Assembly (NCBI RefSeq): GCF_021261325.1
Contig: NZ_JAJSBI010000030.1
Span: 1-64,000 of the forward strand
Direction: 5' to 3'
DNA from: Streptomyces guryensis
GTDB taxonomy: Bacteria > Actinomycetota > Actinomycetes > Streptomycetales > Streptomycetaceae
DNA: 64,000 nucleotides
The translations under genes and the position numbers were made by a program. Under the pieces are notes generated by a model that was given only the letters and a program-made list of their open reading frames with translations, searched no databases and was not told the DNA's origin. Of the stretch, positions 59,588-64,000 are shown piece by piece (position 1 is the stretch's first letter; the number at the start of each line of letters is the position of its first letter).

Positions 59588-60334
59588 TCACGACGGGCCG
59601 AACCCCAGCCGGGCGAGGGCCTGCGGCACGTCGGGGACGGCGGTCACGCCCTCCGGCAACGATGGCCTTCGTACGACCACGACCGGCAGCCGGAGCCCTC
59701 GGGCGGCCGTGAGCTTGGCGGCTGTCGCCGCTCCCCCGCTGTCCTTCGTCACCAGCACGTCGACCAGGTACTCGCGCAGCAGCGCCGTCTCGTCGTCCAC
59801 CGTGAACGGCCCGCGCGCCAGCAGCACTTCGGTGTGCGCCGGCATCGGTGGTTCGGGAGGTTCCACGGACCGTACGACGAAGTGGCGGTCCGTCAGGTGG
59901 GCGAAGGCGGCCAGGCCAATGCGTCCCGTGGTCAGGAAGACACGGGGGCCGAAGCGCGGCAGCAGGTCCGCCGCCGCGGCGAGGGACGGGACCAGGTGCC
60001 AACGGTCCTCGGGGCCGGGCTGCCAGCCGGGCCGGCGCATGACGACCGCCGGGACGCCGGTCGCCGACGCGGCCTGCGCCGCGTTCGCCGTGATCGCCTC
60101 GGCGAAGGGGTGAGTCGCGTCGACGAGGGCGTCCACGCGCTGCTCGCGCAGCCATGCGGCCAGCCCTGCCGCGCCGCCGAAGCCTCCGACGCGTACGTCG
60201 CCCGACAGCGCGCCCGGCCGTGTCACCCGCCCCGCGAGCGAGGTCGTGACGCGTACGCCGGGGAGCGCCGCGAGCGCGGCGGCCAGTTCGCGGCCCTCGG
60301 TGGTGCCGCCGAGGATCAGGACGTGGGGGGACAT
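59588..60334 (-). CDS. cobK: Precorrin-6A reductase
   Basis: The 248 residues match CobK/CbiJ: ILGGTTEGRELAAALAALPG at the start, DATHPFAEAITANAAQAASA (about 73-92), the GRIGLAAF middle strand and VTKDSGGAATAAKLTAARGL. It reduces precorrin-6A with NADPH in cobalamin ring formation, directly after the CobF step. Its gene is convergent with cobF. Confidence 0.92.
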   Translation of the reverse strand: MSPHVLILGGTTEGRELAAALAALPGVRVTTSLAGRVTRPGALSGDVRVGGFGGAAGLAAWLREQRVDALVDATHPFAEAITANAAQAASATGVPAVVMRRPGWQPGPEDRWHLVPSLAAAADLLPRFGPRVFLTTGRIGLAAFAHLTDRHFVVRSVEPPEPPMPAHTEVLLARGPFTVDDETALLREYLVDVLVTKDSGGAATAAKLTAARGLRLPVVVVRRPSLPEGVTAVPDVPQALARLGFGPS

Positions 60335-60382
60335 GGGTGCGAGCGTACGAGGTCGTCGACGGACGTGAGTTTGGGGGATGCG

Positions 60383-60418
60383 GGACGGCCGCCCGGCGCC
60401 GGCACCGGGCGGCCGTCC
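60383..60418. terminator. Perfect 14-bp hairpin after the ribosomal protein trio
   Basis: GGACGGCCGCCCGG and its complement with an 8-base loop lie 17 bp beyond the rpmJ stop on the minus strand. Confidence 0.65.
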
Positions 60419-60434
60419 TGTGTACGTGCCGTCG

Positions 60435-60557
60435 TCAGCCCTGGCGGGCCTTGAAGCGGGGGGCTTTCTTGTTGATCACGTACACCACGCCCCGTCGGCG
60501 GACCACCTGGGCGCCGGGCTTGGACTTCAGTGAGCGCAGGGACTTGCGTACCTTCAT
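60435..60557 (-). CDS. rpmJ: 50S ribosomal protein L36, zinc-independent paralogue
   Basis: The 40-residue MKVRKSLRSLKSKPGAQVVR... ends FKARQG. The usual zinc-binding Cys/Cys/Cys/His set is absent, marking the C-minus type made under zinc limitation. It is last in a run with L33 and L31 paralogues. Confidence 0.9.
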   Translation of the reverse strand: MKVRKSLRSLKSKPGAQVVRRRGVVYVINKKAPRFKARQG

Positions 60558-60592
60558 GGTTCTGCTCTCCTCGGGCAGGGCGCGGGACCGCG

Positions 60593-60853
60593 TCAGTGAC
60601 GGGTCGCCGTGGAGCGGCCGTAGCGGCGCTCGAAGCGCTCCACCCGGCCTGCCGTGTCCAGGACCCGCGACCTGCCCGTGTAGAAGGGGTGGGACGCCGA
60701 GGAGATCTCGACATCGATCACGGGGTAGGTGTTGCCGTCCTCCCACTCGACCGTCTTCGACGAGTCGGCGGTGGAGCGGGTCAGGAACGTGACGTCCGCG
60801 GTGCGGTCGCGGAAGACCACGAACCGGGAGTCGGGATGAATGCGGGGCTTCAT
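60593..60853 (-). CDS. rpmE2: 50S ribosomal protein L31 type B (zinc-independent)
   Basis: The 86-residue protein has the type B start MKPRIHPDSRFVVFRDRTAD, FLTRSTADSSKTVEWEDG and SASHPFYTG, without the CxxC of L31 type A. GGAAAGGAAAC stands before the ATG. It replaces L31 when zinc is scarce. Confidence 0.93.
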   Translation of the reverse strand: MKPRIHPDSRFVVFRDRTADVTFLTRSTADSSKTVEWEDGNTYPVIDVEISSASHPFYTGRSRVLDTAGRVERFERRYGRSTATRH

Positions 60854-60925
60854 GGGGTTTCCTTTCCGGGGCCGCGGCCCGGAGGTTGGTTCCTCGGGGC
60901 CTCGGCCTGGTCGTCGCGTGCTGCT

Positions 60926-61090
60926 TCAGCGCTCCTCGCGGAACTCGACGTGCGCGCCGGCCACCGGGTCGTACTTGCGCAGGACGAGTCGGTCGGGGTC
61001 GTTGAGGCGGTTCTTGCGGGTCACGTAGGTGACGCCGGTTCCGGCCGTCGACGTCAGTTTGACGACGGGGCGCGCGGTGCTGCGTGCCAT
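60926..61090 (-). CDS. rpmG: 50S ribosomal protein L33, zinc-independent paralogue
   Basis: The 54-residue protein reads MARSTARPVVKLTSTAGTGV, YVTRKNRLNDPDRLVLRKYD and ends EFREER. The four zinc-binding cysteines of the C-plus form are missing. It is the first gene of the trio; L28 and S14 paralogues often found beside it are absent. Confidence 0.9.
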   Translation of the reverse strand: MARSTARPVVKLTSTAGTGVTYVTRKNRLNDPDRLVLRKYDPVAGAHVEFREER

Positions 61091-61114
61091 GAGGTTCTCC
61101 CTTCGCCCACGCCA

Positions 61115-61129
61115 CGGATCCTTGATCCG
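61115..61129. promoter_or_regulatory. Inverted repeat upstream of rpmG
   Basis: CGGATC-ctt-GATCCG lies 25-39 bp before the rpmG start. It is not a usual AT-rich Zur box, so its role is unclear; it could be an unusual operator or a leader hairpin. Confidence 0.35.
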
Positions 61130-61242
61130 AGCATGTCAATCACAGCTCGTCAAACAACGCCTTCGGCCGTCGCATTCCCGGGTGGCGCATCACGGGATGG
61201 CGCACCATGGGATGGCGTCGCGTGCGCGGTTATCGTCCAGGC

Positions 61243-62067
61243 ATGGCGTCAGTACCTGAGTCCGTGCATGAGTCCGTGCGTGCTGTCCTGATCGACATCG
61301 ACGGGGTGCTCACCGTGTCGTGGAAGCCGTTGCCGGGGGCGGTGGAGGCGTTGCGGGAGATCCGGGAGGCGGGGTTCGGGGTCGCGCTGGTCACCAACAC
61401 GACGTCGCGGACCCGGGCGTCGATCGCCGGGACCCTGCGGGAGGCGGGGTTCGCGGTCGACGCGGAGGACATCCTCACCGCGCCCGTCGCCACCGCCGCG
61501 TATCTCGCCGAACACTGTCCGGGGGCACGGTGTGTGCTGCTGAACAGCGGGGACATCCGGGAGGACCTCGACGGGGTCGCGCTGCTCGACCCCGATGATG
61601 CGGAGAGCGTGCCGGATGTCGTGATCGTCGGGGGCGCGGGGCCCGAGTTCGACTACGCGGCGCTCAACGGGGCCTTCGGGTATCTGCAGCGCGGGGCCCG
61701 GCTGATCGCCGTACACCGGAATCTGTACTGGCGTACCGACGCCGGGCTGCAGCTCGACTCCGGGGCGTTTCTCGTCGGGCTGGAGCTGGCGGCCCGGACG
61801 GAGGCCGAGGTGACCGGAAAGCCGTCGGCGGCGTTCTTCGAGGCGGCGCTGGCCCGGCTCGGGGTCGCGGCGGGTGAGGCGCTGATGGTCGGGGACGACA
61901 TCGAGTCCGATGTGCTGGCGGCACAGCGCGCCGGGATCACCGGAGTGCTGGTGAAGACCGGGAAGTATCTGCCCGAGACTCATCGGGAGGCGAGCCATGC
62001 GCCTGATCACGTCATCGAGTCGTTCGCGGATCTGCCGGGGCTGCTGCGGGGCTCTGCGGAGCAGTGA
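61243..62067 (+). CDS. HAD-IIA hydrolase (NagD/LHPP-like)
   Basis: The 274-residue protein has the HAD nucleophile motif DIDGVL (Asp18), motif II TNTTSRTRAS, a C2 cap domain, motif III GKPSAAFF and motif IV VGDDIESDV. It should remove phosphate from a small metabolite. The ATG at 61243 gives MASVPESVHESVRAVLIDID. It ends 4 bp before the convergent TauE gene. Confidence 0.9.
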   Translation: MASVPESVHESVRAVLIDIDGVLTVSWKPLPGAVEALREIREAGFGVALVTNTTSRTRASIAGTLREAGFAVDAEDILTAPVATAAYLAEHCPGARCVLLNSGDIREDLDGVALLDPDDAESVPDVVIVGGAGPEFDYAALNGAFGYLQRGARLIAVHRNLYWRTDAGLQLDSGAFLVGLELAARTEAEVTGKPSAAFFEAALARLGVAAGEALMVGDDIESDVLAAQRAGITGVLVKTGKYLPETHREASHAPDHVIESFADLPGLLRGSAEQ

Positions 62068-62071
62068 TCGG

Positions 62072-62845
62072 CTAGCGCAACAGCAGCTGCAAGCCGCCCA
62101 CGATCGTCGCGGCGATCACGAGTTGTTCGAAGAGGCGCTGGTTGATTCGGTTCACAGCCCATTTGCCGAACAACGCACCGGGCACGACGAACGCCGCGAG
62201 TGCGGCGTCAAGGAACAGCGAGCGGCCGTCGATCAGGCCGAGGCCGGCGCTGAAGGGCACCTTCGACACGTTCACGATCAGGAAGAAGAACGCCGAGGTG
62301 CCCAGGAAGCCGAGCTTCCGGAAACCCGCCGACAGCAGGTACATCGACATCACCGGGCCGCCCGCGTTGGCGACCATCGTGGTGAAACCACCGAGCACGC
62401 CGTACGAGCGCGCCTTGGCCCTGCCGGACCTCGTGGCCACCGAGTCCGGTTCCTCGTCGGCCTCCGCCGTGCGCCGCCGCCACACCGCCACGGCCGCCAT
62501 CAGCAGCAGGATCGCGCCGATCGACGTCCGTACGATCCCGTCGTCGGCCCACATCAGGAACACGGTCCCGACGACCACTCCTGCCGCGACCGCGGGGAAC
62601 AGCCGCCACAGCGTGGGCCAGTGGGCGTGCCGCCGGTACGTGAGGACGGCGAGGACGTCGCCCACGATCAGGATGGGCAGGAGTACGCCGGTGGAGGCGC
62701 GGGCGGGCAGTACCGCCGCGAAGATGGCGAGGCTCACCGTGTTGGCCCCGCTCACGGCGGTCTTGGAGAAGCCGACGAGGAGGGCGGCGAAGGCGAGGGC
62801 GGCGAACTCCCAGCCGGTTATGTGCCAGAGCGTCATCGTGTTCAT
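62072..62845 (-). CDS. TauE/SafE-family membrane transporter
   Basis: The 257-residue protein has about eight helices and the TauE motif pair: FSKTAVSGANTVSLAIFAA near the start and the repeat GGFTTMVANAGGPVMSMYL in the second half. Family members move sulfite, sulfoacetate or other organic anions. The ATG at 62845 precedes MTLWHITGWEF; an upstream ATG adds nine residues. Confidence 0.88.
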   Translation of the reverse strand: MNTMTLWHITGWEFAALAFAALLVGFSKTAVSGANTVSLAIFAAVLPARASTGVLLPILIVGDVLAVLTYRRHAHWPTLWRLFPAVAAGVVVGTVFLMWADDGIVRTSIGAILLLMAAVAVWRRRTAEADEEPDSVATRSGRAKARSYGVLGGFTTMVANAGGPVMSMYLLSAGFRKLGFLGTSAFFFLIVNVSKVPFSAGLGLIDGRSLFLDAALAAFVVPGALFGKWAVNRINQRLFEQLVIAATIVGGLQLLLR

Positions 62846-63168
62846 GCGGGAACCGATGCTATGTGCAGCCAACGGGGCGTGTAAGTACCGTCTCGCTGGT
62901 TGGCCCCGGGGTTGGTGCGGCCGCCGCTGGGGGGCTGCCGCCCCCAGACCCCCGCTTCGGCCCTCAAGGGGCCTCGTCCTCGAACGCCGGACGGGCTGAA
63001 GTGCACGGGCCGGCGTCCGGAGGTGCCGCCCAGCGGGCCTCGCGAAATCCCCTGCGGTTCCGCCAGGTCCCTTCAGGGGCGCGGGGCTGTGACATCAGCG
63101 GCTCCGCCGCGGGGCGCGACCAGCCACAACGATGCCGCAGACAAAAGTCAGCACATATGGCAGGCGGC
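62846..63168. other. Intergenic stretch with common Streptomyces intergenic motifs
   Basis: No gene is visible. It contains phrases such as gaacgccggacgggctga and aggggcgcggggctgtgac that, from memory, recur between genes across Streptomyces genomes, probably as terminator-linked repeats. Confidence 0.5.
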
Positions 63169-64000
63169 TCAATGCCGTTCCACCAGCACCGCACTCCCCT
63201 GTCCCACCCCCACGCACATCGTCGCCAGCCCTCGCTCCGCCCCCGTCCGCCGCATCCGATGCAGCAGCGTCGTGAGGATCCGGGCTCCCGAGCACCCCAG
63301 CGGATGCCCCAGGGCGATCGCGCCGCCGCTCGGGTTGACCAGGTCGGGGTCGATGCCGAGTTGGTCGACGCAGGCGAGGGCCTGGGCCGCGAAAGCCTCG
63401 TTGAACTCGGCCTCCTGGATGTCGGCGATCGTCCAGTCGGCGCGGGTGAGGGCCTTGCGGGTGGCGGGGACCGGGCCGATGCCCATCACGTCGGGGTGGA
63501 CGCCCGCCGAGGCGCCGGCGACGTAGCGGCCCAGGGATTCCAGGCCCAGGTCGTTGAGGGCTTCCTCGCTGACCAGGAGGAGGCCGGAGGCGCCGTCGTT
63601 CATCGGGGAGGCGTTGCCCGCGGTGACCGTGCCTCCGGCGCGGAAGACCGGCTTGAGGCGGGAGAGTTTCTCGTAGGACGTGTCCTGGCGGATGCATTCG
63701 TCGGCGTCGACGAGCACGCCGTCGGGGCGTTCCACCGGCAGGAGTTCGTCGTCGAAGTGTCCGTTCTTGCGGGCGTCCGCGGCCCGTTGGTGGCTGCGCA
63801 GGGCGAACTCGTCCTGGCGTTCGCGGGTGATGCCGTAGCGGTCGGCGACCTCCTCCGCGGTCTCGCCCATGGAGAGGAGGCCGTGGAGGTCCTTCATCGC
63901 CGGGTTGACCAGGCGCCAGCCGAGGCGGGTGTCGACGGTCTCGATGCGGTGCGGGAGGGCCTGGTCGGGGCGGGGCAGGACGAAGGGAGCGCGGCTCATC
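63169..64000 (-). CDS. Thiolase / acetyl-CoA acyltransferase, 3' part only
   Basis: The last 276 or so of about 400 residues are visible; the gene runs off the right end of the window. Seen are the helical middle (GETAEEVADRYGITRERQDE), EFNEAFAAQALA, the His loop NPSGGAIALGHPLGCSGAR and the final Cys motif CVGVGQG. It catalyses thiolytic cleavage or condensation of acyl-CoA; the motifs resemble FadA/PcaF. The N-terminal catalytic cysteine lies outside the window. Confidence 0.92.
   Translation of the reverse strand, partial: MSRAPFVLPRPDQALPHRIETVDTRLGWRLVNPAMKDLHGLLSMGETAEEVADRYGITRERQDEFALRSHQRAADARKNGHFDDELLPVERPDGVLVDADECIRQDTSYEKLSRLKPVFRAGGTVTAGNASPMNDGASGLLLVSEEALNDLGLESLGRYVAGASAGVHPDVMGIGPVPATRKALTRADWTIADIQEAEFNEAFAAQALACVDQLGIDPDLVNPSGGAIALGHPLGCSGARILTTLLHRMRRTGAERGLATMCVGVGQGSAVLVERH

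Overview
The window is about 71-73% GC by eye, with GTG/TTG starts, strong G/C third-position bias, Tat-type secreted proteins, SpoIIE/anti-sigma-kinase regulators and a LacI/ABC sugar locus. This points to a Streptomyces chromosome, probably an accessory-rich part of an arm. No gene identity was checked against a database; all calls come from reading the sequence.

Layout. (1) 0-6.6 kb: a truncated nitrilase-like gene, a methyltransferase, a small MarR-DsbA-metallo-hydrolase-SnoaL operon, a dihydrofolate-reductase-like gene, then AraC and GntR relics. (2) 6.6-15.8 kb: a class A penicillin-binding protein, an IclR-glycerol kinase pair, an anti-sigma-type ATPase, an MFS exporter, a pentapeptide-repeat membrane protein and an alpha/beta hydrolase. 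(3) 16-24 kb: a carbohydrate locus made of a 975-residue Tat-exported protein with a carbohydrate-binding-like module, two ABC permeases, a solute-binding lipoprotein and a divergent LacI regulator. Three copies of one 13-bp operator-like motif lie in the divergent region, together with a dead hydroxyacid dehydrogenase fragment. (4) 24.5-25.5 kb: a relic junction of LysR, LacI and tautomerase pieces. (5) 25.7-34.9 kb: a secreted PAF-acetylhydrolase-like esterase, followed by a five-gene cluster: a double cache/HAMP membrane protein without an output domain, PgsB, PgsC, a secreted NlpC/P60 protein and a GT39-type glycosyltransferase. It looks like a non-canonical poly-gamma-glutamate-type polymer system lacking CapA, and is the best candidate here for an undescribed system.

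(6) 36.5-57.6 kb: a decayed integrative element. Its left edge is a 43-bp copy of the 3' half of tRNA-Pro(GGG); its right edge is the intact tRNA gene. Just inside the right edge lies the 3' end of a broken tyrosine integrase. Broken serine-recombinase and VirD4/TraG-type coupling-protein genes lie nearby. Cargo includes a secreted phospholipase-D-like protein, an ABC pair whose permease is fused in frame to the back half of a terpene synthase, an aldehyde dehydrogenase, an old-yellow-enzyme reductase, a PEBP-family protein, a MarR/MFS pair, a TetR/esterase pair and many IS relics (IS5, IS1380, IS1182 types). (7) 57.7-64 kb: ordinary chromosome: DUF309, cobF and cobK (corrin ring), a zinc-independent ribosomal protein trio (rpmG, rpmE2, rpmJ), a HAD phosphatase, a TauE/SafE transporter and the 3' part of a thiolase that runs off the window.

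How genes work together: the LacI/ABC/Tat protein set would sense, degrade and import a glycan. The PgsBC set would ligate and export an acidic polymer, with the NlpC/P60 protein trimming or processing it and the GT39 protein decorating an extracytoplasmic acceptor. Several regulator/target pairs (MarR-MFS, TetR-esterase, IclR-glpK) have candidate operators beside them.
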